64,000 nucleotides of DNA from Williamsia soli (GTDB lineage: Bacteria > Actinomycetota > Actinomycetes > Mycobacteriales > Mycobacteriaceae), in contig NZ_JAFRDR010000001.1 in NCBI RefSeq assembly GCF_017377795.1, forward strand, positions 1 to 64,000. Reading direction: 5' to 3'. Under the pieces are notes generated by a model that was given only the letters and a program-made list of their open reading frames with translations, searched no databases and was not told where the DNA came from. Positions 42,360 to 51,100 of this stretch are shown one piece after another (the stretch's first letter is position 1; every line of letters begins with the position of its first letter). The position numbers were made by a program, and so were the translations under genes.

Positions 42360-42559
42360 GGCTACCTCCTGTCCTGCGCCGCGTACTTTTCTGACATCGG
42401 CTACAGTATCTAATCTCGCTAACTATGTACAGACTTGACCCACATCACAGTTCGGATGGGTACTGTTGGGCGCAATGCCGGAGCGCTGAAAGTGTTGTCA
42501 GCGTACGAGCCGAATGCGCTGATATCCACGCAGCGCCTGCTGATCGCCATGGGGGAGAG
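42360..42559. promoter_or_regulatory. Divergent promoter region, ligase operon / GntR gene
   Basis: A 200-base gap with the ACTATGTACAGA element at 42420-42434 and CGCTAACT immediately to its left. TTGACC lies six bases right of the element. GGGGGAGAG is the ribosome site that fixes the GntR start at 42560; the frame is open 45 codons further upstream, but the element would then lie within the coding start. Confidence 0.5.
42420..42434. promoter_or_regulatory. ACTATGTACA operator-like element, copy 4
   Basis: TAACTATGTACAGAC. Identical over 12 bases to copy 1. Being in the promoter of the GntR gene itself, it would make the regulator autoregulated. Confidence 0.55.
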
Positions 42560-43306
42560 ATGACCGCAGAAGACACCGTAGGGCCGAAGGTCCGCGGGCA
42601 GAAGATGTCCGCAAAGATCGCAAACGTCATCGCGGATCAGATCCTCACCGGCGGCATCGTGGTCGGTCAGCGGCTTCCGACCGAGAAAGAGATGGTGGCC
42701 GAGCACGGGGTTGCCCGCACCACGGTCCGGGAGGCGCTGCGGCTACTCGAGAGCCGGGACCTGGTGACCATCAAGTCCGGCATCGGCGGCGGCCCGGTCG
42801 CCAAGCGGCCGGAGCTCGAATCGCTCGGGAACACAATGAAGCTGTTCCTGCAGATCGACAGCGCCAACATCAGCGACGTCATCGATGTCCGGCTGATGCT
42901 CGAACCCATCGTGGCCCGCGCCGCTGCGGCGAACGTGACCGACGAACAGATCGAGGTCATGCAGACCGCGCTCGACAGGATGCGCGAAGATCCGGGTGAC
43001 TATGCGAACTTCCAGGAGAACAACGCGGTCTTCCAGCGCTGTGTGTACGAGGCGGCCGGCAATCCCGCGCTGAAGATCGTCATGGAGACGCTGTGGTTGC
43101 TGGTGCGCGACGCCGAACCCAACGAGCATCCGATGGCCACCAGACTTGCCGCGGTCGAGATGCAGCAGGACGTCTTGGACGCGATGCGTGCGCGCGACAC
43201 CGAGGCGACCGCGAAGACGATGAGCGCGTTCAACGAGGAGTCGGCGAAGTACTACCGCCGGCGGCTGGCCGACATCATCTCGCGGCCGGTGCACTGGCAG
43301 ATGTAG
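42560..43306 (+). CDS. GntR-family transcriptional regulator, FadR/FCD type
   Basis: A 248-residue regulator. Residues about 15-80 form the winged helix of GntR proteins (ADQILTGGIVVGQRLPTEKE, RTTVREALRLLESRDLVTIK). Residues about 100-230 are an all-helical FCD ligand domain (ISDVIDVRLMLEPIVARAAA, ENNAVFQRCVYEAAGNPAL). Operators of this subfamily often centre on GT-AC, as in the four elements described in this block. The ligand is probably a pathway acid or CoA thioester, with binding releasing repression. It is divergent from the ligase operon and is the only local regulator found between 7 and 43 kb. Confidence 0.92.
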   Translation: MTAEDTVGPKVRGQKMSAKIANVIADQILTGGIVVGQRLPTEKEMVAEHGVARTTVREALRLLESRDLVTIKSGIGGGPVAKRPELESLGNTMKLFLQIDSANISDVIDVRLMLEPIVARAAAANVTDEQIEVMQTALDRMREDPGDYANFQENNAVFQRCVYEAAGNPALKIVMETLWLLVRDAEPNEHPMATRLAAVEMQQDVLDAMRARDTEATAKTMSAFNEESAKYYRRRLADIISRPVHWQM

Positions 43307-43414
43307 GGGTGAGTGCGCTCGTCGACCGTTCGGCCGACGTTGCAGCCGTCGGGAACATTCGCGGGTTCCGGGCTCTCCTATCCCTGAAAGCCACACATCA
43401 GCGAGGAGAACATC

Positions 43415-43633
43415 ATGGCCACCGAGTACTACGACACCAACGCCGACGGAATCATCGATGCGGCACTCACCGACACCGACGGTGACGGCATCGCGAACTA
43501 CGAGGAATACGACACCGACGGCGACGGTATGGCCGACGAGATGCACGAGGACGCCAACAACGACGGCTACATCGACACCGTGCACGTCGACACCGACGGT
43601 GACGGTTACTACGACACCACCGTGGTCGGCTGA
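43415..43633 (+). CDS. Small acidic DxDxDG-repeat protein, putative calcium binder
   Basis: A 72-residue, strongly acidic protein. Five Asp-rich loops are spaced along it: DTNADG, DTDGDG, DTDGDG, DANNDG and DTDGDG, with Ile or Tyr and Asp following (DGIIDAALTD, DGYIDTVHVD). This matches thrombospondin type-3-like or EF-hand-like calcium-binding loops. There is no signal peptide or membrane segment, so it appears cytoplasmic or exported by an unknown route. GAGGAGAAC precedes the ATG and a terminator hairpin follows, so it is a self-contained transcript. No function is known. Confidence 0.8.
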   Translation: MATEYYDTNADGIIDAALTDTDGDGIANYEEYDTDGDGMADEMHEDANNDGYIDTVHVDTDGDGYYDTTVVG

Positions 43634-43654
43634 TCCGCCACCGTTCACTCGCCG

Positions 43655-43681
43655 AAGACCCACCGAGATCCGGTGGGTCTT
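43655..43681 (+). terminator. Terminator hairpin after the DxDxDG gene
   Basis: AAGACCCACCG pairs with CGGTGGGTCTT (11 pairs) around an AGATC loop, followed by CGTCGTAG. It ends 48 bases after the stop of the small acidic protein. Confidence 0.8.
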
Positions 43682-43810
43682 CGTCGTAGTCCTCCTCCTC
43701 GATCTCCGGTGCGCACCAGGCGAAACCATCTACACTGCTGTGAATCGAACAAACGCCGGGTCAGCCGCTTGTGGTCGCCGCCGGGGGAGCCGTCCGCGAG
43801 GAGAGACGAC

Positions 43811-44605
43811 ATGACCATTCGCCGCCAGCAGAAGTCGCACCCGTTCCGCTCGACATGGGTGCGCGCGTTGGTCGCGACGGCCCTGGCCGTGCTGGTGATG
43901 GTGATGGGTTGCACTCCTGCGACCAGTGCGCCGGAGCCAAAACTCCCCCTCGCACTGATCTACAACGGTCCGCAAGGGTGCGACGACTGTGCGCCCTCCA
44001 TCGCGACGCTCCTGCGCAACGCGCCGCACCCGTTCCGGACCAAGTACGTGGGTCCCGGCACCGGCACCCCTCTCACCGCGGCCACTCTGGCCACCGCGTC
44101 GCTGTACGTGCAACCTGGGGGAGGTCAGGATCTCGAGTCCAGCTGGGCCGACCTCAAAGCAGTGGCTGACGACCTACGAGCGTGGATCAGCCGCGGAGGC
44201 AGCTATATCGGCGTCTGTTTCGGAGGTTACCTGGCGGGATCCGATCCCGGTTTCGACCTGTTGCCCGCCGCAGTGGGCGGATATACGGACACCGCGGGCG
44301 CCACCGTGCACAACGACCGGGACACCGTCGTCGGCGTCACCTACCGCGGACAAAAGCGCCACATGTACTTCCAGGACGGTCCCGCATTCACCGTGAAGCC
44401 GAACGCGGATGCCGAAGTCCTGGCGACCTACCCCAACGGCATCGCCGCAGTCATGGTGGCGCCCTACGGCAAAGGCAAGGTCGGTGTCAGCGGTCCACAC
44501 CCCGAGGCCGACCAGTCATGGTATGACGAGGCGCGTCTGAAGAATCCGGATGGAATACGGACCGATATCGCCTACGAGCTCGTCGAGAAGACCACTGCCC
44601 GCTAG
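43811..44605 (+). CDS. Lipoprotein with biotin-protein-ligase N-terminal-like (BPL_N) domain
   Basis: A 264-residue protein. A positively charged start and hydrophobic core end in VLVMVMGCTPATSAP, a lipobox with Cys at about 33. The mature part resembles the glutamine-amidotransferase-like BPL_N fold: LALIYNGPQGCDDCAPSI, TASLYVQPGGGQDLESSW and RGGSYIGVCFGGYLAGSDPG, which carries a nucleophile-elbow-type Cys. VSGPHPEADQSWY is near the end. It would be anchored outside the membrane. BPL_N-only proteins have no established reaction, so only the fold is called. The ATG at 43811 is used in place of a 46-residue Arg-rich extension. Confidence 0.8.
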   Translation: MTIRRQQKSHPFRSTWVRALVATALAVLVMVMGCTPATSAPEPKLPLALIYNGPQGCDDCAPSIATLLRNAPHPFRTKYVGPGTGTPLTAATLATASLYVQPGGGQDLESSWADLKAVADDLRAWISRGGSYIGVCFGGYLAGSDPGFDLLPAAVGGYTDTAGATVHNDRDTVVGVTYRGQKRHMYFQDGPAFTVKPNADAEVLATYPNGIAAVMVAPYGKGKVGVSGPHPEADQSWYDEARLKNPDGIRTDIAYELVEKTTAR

Positions 44606-44656
44606 GGGAAATCGCGGAACGCCGCCGCAGCAGGCTGATCCGCGAACCGAATTCGA

Positions 44657-46261
44657 TCAACCGACTTTCGAGAACGTCCCGAGCCCGTTGTCGTCGAAGT
44701 ACTCCAGCACCACGGTGTTGCCGCTGAAGGTTGCCTGCGACACCGTGCCCGGGTTCGGCATCTCACCGGTCGGTGTGAAGGTCCAGGTGTCGCCACTCCA
44801 CGGCGTGAGGGTGTACTGCACTCGATCCGGTCCGATGGTCAATTGCAGGTTGCCGTCGGGCATCGCAGCCACGGTCGCCTCACCCCAGTACGGATTGGCG
44901 TAGGTGCCGGCGTACTGCGGTAGCGGCCCGGCAGGCGCGGCGTCGGCGGGACGCTGCTTGCCTGCCAGTTCACCTCCTGCGGGTTCGGCGGTGAGCTGTG
45001 CGTAGTCCGCGACCCAGTCCCGGGTGACTTCTCCGTACTGGACGAGGTCGACGAATTCGGCGGTCAGAGCTTCGACCGCGCCGATCGGTCCGGCGTTGCT
45101 CAGGGCCACGATCCCGACGTTCAGGGACGGGATCATCACGTAGTTGGTCGCTGCACCCAGGTTGAACGCTCCGGAGTGGCTGTTGATAACGCGTCCGGAC
45201 GACGTCGTGCTGACGTTCACGCCATAGCCCGACGTACCCGACCGGAACGAGGTGTTGCGCCCCGGTCCGTTGACGAACTCGCTGGTGAACGCTGCGACGA
45301 GCGGCTCCTTCTCGACGAGGGGCTGACCATTGTGTTCGCCACCGGCGAGGATCAGGTTCATCCACTTGGCCAGGTCGTTGACCGTCGATGAGACGCCGCC
45401 GGCGGGGGCCTGGGCGTCGGGGTCGCGCTGGAATCTGGGCTCGTACTTGTCGCCGACCAGCGTGTGCGGGATCGCGCGGTCGCTGTGCGCCATGTAGTCG
45501 GCGAAGCGGGAACTGGTGTTGGTCATGCCCAGCGGTCCATAGAGCGAGTTCTGGCTCAGCGTGGCCCAGTCGGTTCCGGCGGCGGCGGAGACGGATTCGG
45601 CGGCTGCGGTGATGCCGAAGTTGGTGTAGTTGTCGTGAACCCGGAAGTTCGCGACCTCGATGGGCTCCTGCGCAAGCTTGCTCAGGATCTCTGGCTGCCC
45701 GTAGCCGAGGTCTTCGAGGATGTCTCCTGCGTGCAGCGGCAACCCCGACCTGTGCGTGTACATGTCAGCAATGGTCACGTGGTCACTGATCCACGGATCG
45801 CTCATGGTGAACGACGGAAGGTTCTGGCGGACAGGGGTCTCCCACTCGACGACCCCCTTGCCGACCTGTTCGGCGATGACCGTCGCACCCACGGATTTCG
45901 AGAGCGATGCGATCTGGAAGACGGTGTCGGCGTCGACTCCCGCGTCTTTTCCGACCTCTTTGACCCCGAAACCTTCGGCGAAAGCCACCTCGCCGTTGTG
46001 TACGACCGCCACCGCGAGGCCGGGGATCTTGGTCTTCGAGAGAATGCCATCGGCGAGTTCGGGCACCCGGTCGATCGCGTCCTTGATCTGCGCGTCGCTC
46101 ACCGACACCGCCGAATTGGCAGGCGGCGGGCCCGAGAAGTCGCCCGCGGGAGCAGGTGATTCGTTGTCGCCTCCGCATGCGGACACCACGAGAACAGCCG
46201 CCAGCGCCGTGGCGGCGACCTTGATGCGGCGAGAGGTGATCAAACTCGTCATAAGCGACAT
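44657..46261 (-). CDS. Beta-lactamase-fold serine hydrolase lipoprotein
   Basis: A 534-residue class C beta-lactamase/penicillin-binding-like hydrolase. A signal with lipobox VLVVSACGGD (Cys about 29) predicts a membrane-anchored external protein. The catalytic Ser-x-x-Lys is in QIASLSKSVGATV, the Tyr-x-Asn in DNYTNFGITAA, and the third motif in VINSHSGAFNLGAATNY. A separate C-terminal beta domain follows from about 440. Such enzymes hydrolyse peptides, esters or lactams; the substrate is not evident. An ATG three codons downstream is an equal start candidate. Confidence 0.88.
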   Translation of the reverse strand: MSLMTSLITSRRIKVAATALAAVLVVSACGGDNESPAPAGDFSGPPPANSAVSVSDAQIKDAIDRVPELADGILSKTKIPGLAVAVVHNGEVAFAEGFGVKEVGKDAGVDADTVFQIASLSKSVGATVIAEQVGKGVVEWETPVRQNLPSFTMSDPWISDHVTIADMYTHRSGLPLHAGDILEDLGYGQPEILSKLAQEPIEVANFRVHDNYTNFGITAAAESVSAAAGTDWATLSQNSLYGPLGMTNTSSRFADYMAHSDRAIPHTLVGDKYEPRFQRDPDAQAPAGGVSSTVNDLAKWMNLILAGGEHNGQPLVEKEPLVAAFTSEFVNGPGRNTSFRSGTSGYGVNVSTTSSGRVINSHSGAFNLGAATNYVMIPSLNVGIVALSNAGPIGAVEALTAEFVDLVQYGEVTRDWVADYAQLTAEPAGGELAGKQRPADAAPAGPLPQYAGTYANPYWGEATVAAMPDGNLQLTIGPDRVQYTLTPWSGDTWTFTPTGEMPNPGTVSQATFSGNTVVLEYFDDNGLGTFSKVG

Positions 46262-46299
46262 TCTTGGTCATCGCTGCGCACTTTGCACGGGAAATACCA

Positions 46300-46332
46300 A
46301 GAGCCGCACACCTTCTGCAGGTGTGCGGCTCT
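46300..46332 (-). terminator. Terminator of ino1
   Basis: AGAGCCGCACACCT and AGGTGTGCGGCTCT form a perfect 14-base-pair stem with a five-base loop. It lies 25 bases past the ino1 stop on the minus strand, with TTGGTATTTCCC following in that direction. Confidence 0.88.
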
Positions 46333-46356
46333 CGGGTGAAGCGCGATCAGATCAGA

Positions 46357-47457
46357 TCAGGCGTCTGCTCCGACGATGAAGGCTTCGAGCTGGGTGCGCG
46401 CGACGTCGTCGGCGAGCTGCTCGGGCGGGCTCTTCATCAGGTAGGCCGACGCGGGGAGGATGGGTCCGCCGATGCCGCGGTCCTTGGCGATCTTGGCGGC
46501 CCGCACGGCGTCGATGATGATGCCGGCCGAGTTGGGGGAGTCCCAGACCTCGAGCTTGTACTCGAGGCTCAGCGGCACGTCACCGAAGGCACGGCCTTCG
46601 AGGCGGACGTAGGCCCACTTGCGGTCGTCGAGCCACGCGACGTGGTCCGAGGGTCCGATGTGGACGTTCTTGTCGTCGATCTTGCCCGACAGCGAACCGG
46701 TCAGGTTCGAGGTCACGGCCTGGGTCTTCGAGACCTTCTTGGACTCCAGACGCTCACGCTCGAGCATGTTCTTGAAGTCCATGTTGCCGCCGACGTTCAG
46801 CTGGTAGGTGCGGTCCAGGGTCACGCCGCGGTCTTCGAACAGCTTCGCCATGACGCGGTGGGTGATGGTGGCACCGACCTGGCTCTTGATGTCGTCTCCG
46901 ACGATCGGCACGCCGGCGTCGGCGAACTTCTTGGCCCACACGGGGTCGCTGGCGATGAAGACCGGGAGGGCGTTGACGAACGCGACGTTCGCGTCGATGG
47001 CGCACTGCGCGTAGAACTTGTCGGCCTCCTCGGATCCGACGGGCAGGTACGACACGAGCACGTCGACCTTGGCATCCTTCAGGGTCTGGACGACATCGAC
47101 GCCCTCGCCGTCAGCCTCGGTGATGGTCTCGCGGTAGTACTTGCCGAGTCCGTCAAGGGTGTGTCCGCGCTGGACGGTGACGCCGGTCGGCGGCACGTCG
47201 GCGATCTTGATGGTGTTGTTCTCGCTGGAGAAGATGGCGTCCGAGAGATCGAATCCGACCTTCTTGGCGTCCACGTCGAACGCGGCGACGAACTGCACAT
47301 CGCGGACGTGGTACTGGCCGAACTTCACGTGCATGAGGCCGGGAACGACTGCGCTCTCATCGGCATCCTGGTAGTACTGCACGCCCTGGACCAGGGATGA
47401 GGCGCAGTTTCCCACGCCAACAATCGCCACGCGAACTGAATTGGTGTTGTCACCCAT
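46357..47457 (-). CDS. ino1: Inositol-3-phosphate synthase
   Basis: A 366-residue actinobacterial-type myo-inositol-phosphate synthase, converting glucose-6-phosphate to inositol-3-phosphate with NAD for phosphatidylinositol, PIM and mycothiol. NAD-binding [57 protein letters not shown] and [19 protein letters not shown] are diagnostic. AAGGGGAA precedes the ATG at 47457; the 18-residue upstream extension would read through that site. The gene overlaps the end of the PadR gene by eight bases, the order known for M. tuberculosis Rv0047c-Rv0046c. Confidence 0.97.
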   Translation of the reverse strand: MGDNTNSVRVAIVGVGNCASSLVQGVQYYQDADESAVVPGLMHVKFGQYHVRDVQFVAAFDVDAKKVGFDLSDAIFSSENNTIKIADVPPTGVTVQRGHTLDGLGKYYRETITEADGEGVDVVQTLKDAKVDVLVSYLPVGSEEADKFYAQCAIDANVAFVNALPVFIASDPVWAKKFADAGVPIVGDDIKSQVGATITHRVMAKLFEDRGVTLDRTYQLNVGGNMDFKNMLERERLESKKVSKTQAVTSNLTGSLSGKIDDKNVHIGPSDHVAWLDDRKWAYVRLEGRAFGDVPLSLEYKLEVWDSPNSAGIIIDAVRAAKIAKDRGIGGPILPASAYLMKSPPEQLADDVARTQLEAFIVGADA

Positions 47458-48091
47458 GGTCGGGTTCCCCTTCTTTGTGTGGTGTAACTGAGGTTGTTTC
47501 TGGTTCTGCATGGACCGTCTCGGTGGGTAACGGGCCGGGGTTACGCGACGCTGCTGTCGGGTCCTCGGCTCGCTCCGATCCCTCGGCGGCGATGAGCTCG
47601 TTGAGCCAGCGGACTTCTCGTTCGCTGGATTCGAGACTCAGCTGATGGAGCTGCTTCGTGTAGCGATCCACTGTGCGGTTGGAACGTCCGACTGCCTCAC
47701 GGAGACCTTCGCGGCGCTCTTCCACCTGCCGGCGACGACCCTCGAGAATGCGCATCCGCGCCTCTGCCGGGGTCCGGCTGAAGAATGCGAGGTGCACTCC
47801 GAAGCCGTCGTCGGTGTAGTTCTGAGGACCCGTGTCCGCGACCAGTTCAGCGAACCGCTCACGTCCTTTGGGAGTGAGCGCATAGACGCGACGTGCGCGT
47901 CGTTTGAGCGTTCCCTGTGGGCCGGCATCCTCAGCGATCAACCCGTCGGCCTGCATACGGCGCAGCGACGGGTACAGCGATCCATACGAAAACGCCCGGA
48001 ATGCCCCGAGAAGACCGGTGAGCCGCTTGCGCAACTCATAGCCGTGCATCGGGGACTCGAGGAGCAAACCGAGTACTGCAAGTTCGAGCAT
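47450..48091 (-). CDS. PadR-family transcriptional regulator
   Basis: A 213-residue PadR regulator. The winged helix is at the N-terminus ([39 protein letters not shown]) and a coiled helical dimerisation region follows ([20 protein letters not shown]). The last 40 residues are a disordered, Glu/Pro-rich tail. GGAGGTG at nine bases supports the ATG at 48091 over one seven codons upstream. It overlaps ino1, so it is likely to respond to and control the inositol pathway or its own operon; a candidate operator lies at 48142-48160. Confidence 0.93.
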   Translation of the reverse strand: MLELAVLGLLLESPMHGYELRKRLTGLLGAFRAFSYGSLYPSLRRMQADGLIAEDAGPQGTLKRRARRVYALTPKGRERFAELVADTGPQNYTDDGFGVHLAFFSRTPAEARMRILEGRRRQVEERREGLREAVGRSNRTVDRYTKQLHQLSLESSEREVRWLNELIAAEGSERAEDPTAASRNPGPLPTETVHAEPETTSVTPHKEGEPDHG

Positions 48092-48141
48092 CGGGATGAC
48101 ACCTCCATTCAACGTGTTGCAGAAACCTGTGTGCCAAACAG

Positions 48142-48160
48142 TACACCCGAATGTATCGGG
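48142..48160. promoter_or_regulatory. Candidate PadR operator
   Basis: TACACCCGAATGTATCGGG contains two nested inverted repeats: TACA-N6-TGTA (48142-48155) and CCCGA-ATGTA-TCGGG (48146-48160). It lies about 50 bases upstream of the PadR start and within the divergent gap shared with the DUF5318 gene. PadR sites often contain spaced TGTA-type half-sites. Confidence 0.4.
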
Positions 48161-48361
48161 CCGATATAACCGGGTGGGAAACTACGTCTGAACTGGGGCG
48201 ATCCGAGGGGTATCGGCCAGAAAGCGTTCAGATGTCCTCTGCTGGCGGCGCTGCGGGGGCGCTCGAGCGCGGTGTTGATGCCGGTGACCGGGTCTGCACT
48301 CGGGCCGGGCCCGTGCAACAACCGCAGACGACCGCTGAGCGGTGGCACGTACTCTTGACGA

Positions 48362-48862
48362 GTGCGATTGCAGCGACAGGTGGTGGACTACGCGTTACAG
48401 CGCAAGTCTCGGCTGGCCGAGGTGTACTCCGGACGTACCGGGGTCGCCGAGGTCTGCGATGCCAGCCCCTATCTGCTGCGAGCGGCCAAGTTTCACGGCC
48501 GACCGTCCACGACTCGGTGCCCGATCTGCAGAAAAGAGCAGGTCACCATCGTGTCGTGGGTGTTCGGCGAGAAGCTTGGACAGGTTTCGGGATCAGCCCG
48601 GACGACCGAGGAGATCTTGCGTCTGGCGGTGAGCCAGGAGGAGTTCTCGGTACATGTGGTGGAGGTGTGCCGGACATGTAGCTGGAACCATTTGGTCCAG
48701 TCATACGTATCTGGATTGCCGCCACGGCCACGGGTGCGACGCAGTCGCAGGGTGGCCGGCGGACGCGTGGCAAACAATTCAGCCGGCGGTGGATCCTCGC
48801 AAGTGGACACCGCCGGTGGCCCGGAAGTACTGGGTACCGAAGGTATGGAGAAGTATCTGTGA
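48362..48862 (+). CDS. DUF5318 zinc-ribbon-like protein (Rv0049 type)
   Basis: A 166-residue protein starting at GTG. VVDYALQRKSRLAEVYSG and EVCDASPYLLRAAKFHGRP are followed by two CxxC pairs, RCPICRK and VCRTC, which could bind zinc. These are seen in the DUF5318 family found between ino1/padR and ponA in mycobacteria and relatives. Residues beyond 130 are a disordered tail. The stop overlaps the ponA start by four bases (GTGA), so it is co-translated with the cell-wall synthase. Its function is not known; a role linked to PonA is a reasonable guess. Confidence 0.88.
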   Translation: MRLQRQVVDYALQRKSRLAEVYSGRTGVAEVCDASPYLLRAAKFHGRPSTTRCPICRKEQVTIVSWVFGEKLGQVSGSARTTEEILRLAVSQEEFSVHVVEVCRTCSWNHLVQSYVSGLPPRPRVRRSRRVAGGRVANNSAGGGSSQVDTAGGPEVLGTEGMEKYL

Positions 48863-51090
48863 ACAGCGGCCCTGACGGACCGAACAGGTCCACTTGGACC
48901 TCGGAGCACGATGGCGGACGTCCCGCTTCGGCCGGCCTGACCCCGGCGCAGAAGAAGCGACGCCTCCACAAGGTCATCGCTTGGATCGTCGGCCTCGGCG
49001 GCGCGTTGCTGCCGGGGTTCGTCTTGGTGATGGCGGCAGTGTTCCTGTTCACCTACGCAGACCTATCCGTGCCCGCACCCGGCGACATCAAGCAGAGCCA
49101 GATCGCGACCGTGGTCGATTCCTCCGGTGGTGAGATCGCGAAGATCGTGCCACCGGAGGGCAACCGAACCGACGTCCCGATCGAAGAGATCCCGCTCGTT
49201 CTGCAGCAGGCGGTCATCGCCGCCGAGGACCGCGAGTTCGAGGAGAACGCGGGGTTCTCGATCAGTGGTTACGGACGCGCGGCGCTCGGCAAGATCACCG
49301 GTCGCGAAGACGCCGGCGGTGGCTCGACGATCACCCAGCAGTACGTGAAGAACGTGCTGACCGGTGACGAGGCCAGCTACCAGCGCAAGTTCCGCGAGCT
49401 CGCGATCTCCACGAAGATGGCCAACGAGTGGTCGAAGCAGGACATTCTCGCCGCCTACCTCAACACCATCTACTTCGGTCGCGGCGCCTACGGTGTCTCG
49501 GCTGCGTCGAAGGCGTACTTCAACAAAGACATCCGCGATATCACCTTGCCTGAAGCCGCCGTCCTGGCGAGCTCGATCCGGTCCCCGTCCTACTACGATC
49601 CCGCGACGAATCTGCAGGCAGCCGAGGGCCGTTGGAACTACGTCCTCGACGGAATGGTGACCACCGGGGCCATCACCGAGGAAGACCGTCTCGCGCAGCA
49701 GTACCCCAAAGTCGTCGAGCAACAAGCCGAGACCGGTGACCCGGCGAGCAACGGACCCAACGGCCTGATCAAGCGGCAGGTACTGGCCGAGCTGGGCACC
49801 CTCAACATCTCCGAGGAGGAGATCCGCACCGGCGGGCTTCGGGTCACGACGACCATCGACCCGCAAGTGCAGAACGCGAACGTCAGCAGCGCCAACGACT
49901 TACGTGAAGGTGAACCCAACGACATCCGGACGGCAGTGGTCTCGATCGACCCGCGCACCGGCGGGGTCAAGGGCTACTTCGGCGGAAACGACGGCAACGG
50001 TTACGACTACGCCCAGGCCGACCTGCAGACCGGGTCATCGTTCAAGGTCTTCGCGCTCGTGGCCGCCCTCGAGCAAGGCATCCCGCTCTCCAAGAACTAC
50101 AGCTCGGCACCCTTCGAAGGTGCGGGCGGTCTGACCGTCAACAACTCCGACGGCGAATCGTGTGGCAGCTGCAACCTGGCCACCGCGATGAAGATGTCAC
50201 TGAACACCGTCTACTACCGACTGATGATGGACCTCAACGGCGGACCCAATGCTGTCGCCGAAGCGGCCCACCGCGCAGGAATCCCTGAGGTTTCCAGTAG
50301 CGGAGTCAAGACTCTCCAGAACGCAGACGGCGGTGTCGAGGGTGGTGTGGTTCTCGGACAGTACGATTCCCGCGTCATCGACATGGCCTCGGCGTACGGC
50401 ACCCTCGCCGCGTCCGGCATGTTCCACGCCCCGCACTTCGTGCAGAAGGTCGAGAACTCCAAGGGCGAGGTGCTGTACGAGCGCACCGACAACCAGGGTG
50501 AACGCCGGCTTCCCGCCGAGGTCGCCGACAACACCACCGCGGCGCTCGAACCGATCGCGGCCTACTCCAACGGCAATGCTCTTGACGGCGGAGAACGCCC
50601 GTCGGCATCCAAGACCGGAACCACCCAGCTCGGCGACACCGGTAACAACAAGGACGCCTGGATGGTCGGTTACACCCCCCAGCTGTCGACCGCGGTGTGG
50701 GTCGGTACCGACAAGGGTGGGGCGCTGAAGAACTACAGCGGCGCAACCATTTATGGGTCAGGGCTGCCCGCCCAGATCTGGCGCACCGCGATGAACCGTG
50801 CGCTCGAGGGGCAGCCGATCGAGAACTTCCCGGAGCCCACGGAAATCGGTGGGGTCGCCGGCGTGCCGTACGAGCCGCCGCCCGAGACCTACACCACAAC
50901 CCGCAGCAGGCCGCCGGCGACAACGACCGCTCCGCCGACCTCGACCACCCAACCGGGGGTGACGCTCGCGCCGGGCGTGGTGATACCGCTGCCAGGGCAG
51001 GCGAACCCGGATCCCGACACGGAGACTGAGACGGAGACGGCACCGACCCTGCCTCCTGAAGAGGGCGGCCCGGGCCGCGGTAGCCCGTAG
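48859..51090 (+). CDS. ponA1: Bifunctional class A penicillin-binding protein (PonA1 type)
   Basis: A 743-residue peptidoglycan glycosyltransferase/transpeptidase. One membrane anchor is at about residues 40-62. The GT51 domain has the catalytic Glu in AVIAAEDREFEENAG and GGGSTITQQYVKN. The transpeptidase has SxxK in TGSSFKVFALV, SxN in MKMSLNTVYY and KTG in ASKTGTTQLGD. The last 75 residues are Pro/Thr/Glu-rich (TTRSRPPATTTAPPTSTTQP) and likely span the wall. The GTG start overlaps the DUF5318 stop. Position and plan match M. tuberculosis ponA1 (Rv0050). Confidence 0.95.
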   Translation: MNSGPDGPNRSTWTSEHDGGRPASAGLTPAQKKRRLHKVIAWIVGLGGALLPGFVLVMAAVFLFTYADLSVPAPGDIKQSQIATVVDSSGGEIAKIVPPEGNRTDVPIEEIPLVLQQAVIAAEDREFEENAGFSISGYGRAALGKITGREDAGGGSTITQQYVKNVLTGDEASYQRKFRELAISTKMANEWSKQDILAAYLNTIYFGRGAYGVSAASKAYFNKDIRDITLPEAAVLASSIRSPSYYDPATNLQAAEGRWNYVLDGMVTTGAITEEDRLAQQYPKVVEQQAETGDPASNGPNGLIKRQVLAELGTLNISEEEIRTGGLRVTTTIDPQVQNANVSSANDLREGEPNDIRTAVVSIDPRTGGVKGYFGGNDGNGYDYAQADLQTGSSFKVFALVAALEQGIPLSKNYSSAPFEGAGGLTVNNSDGESCGSCNLATAMKMSLNTVYYRLMMDLNGGPNAVAEAAHRAGIPEVSSSGVKTLQNADGGVEGGVVLGQYDSRVIDMASAYGTLAASGMFHAPHFVQKVENSKGEVLYERTDNQGERRLPAEVADNTTAALEPIAAYSNGNALDGGERPSASKTGTTQLGDTGNNKDAWMVGYTPQLSTAVWVGTDKGGALKNYSGATIYGSGLPAQIWRTAMNRALEGQPIENFPEPTEIGGVAGVPYEPPPETYTTTRSRPPATTTAPPTSTTQPGVTLAPGVVIPLPGQANPDPDTETETETAPTLPPEEGGPGRGSP

Positions 51091-51100
51091 GCGACGGTTC

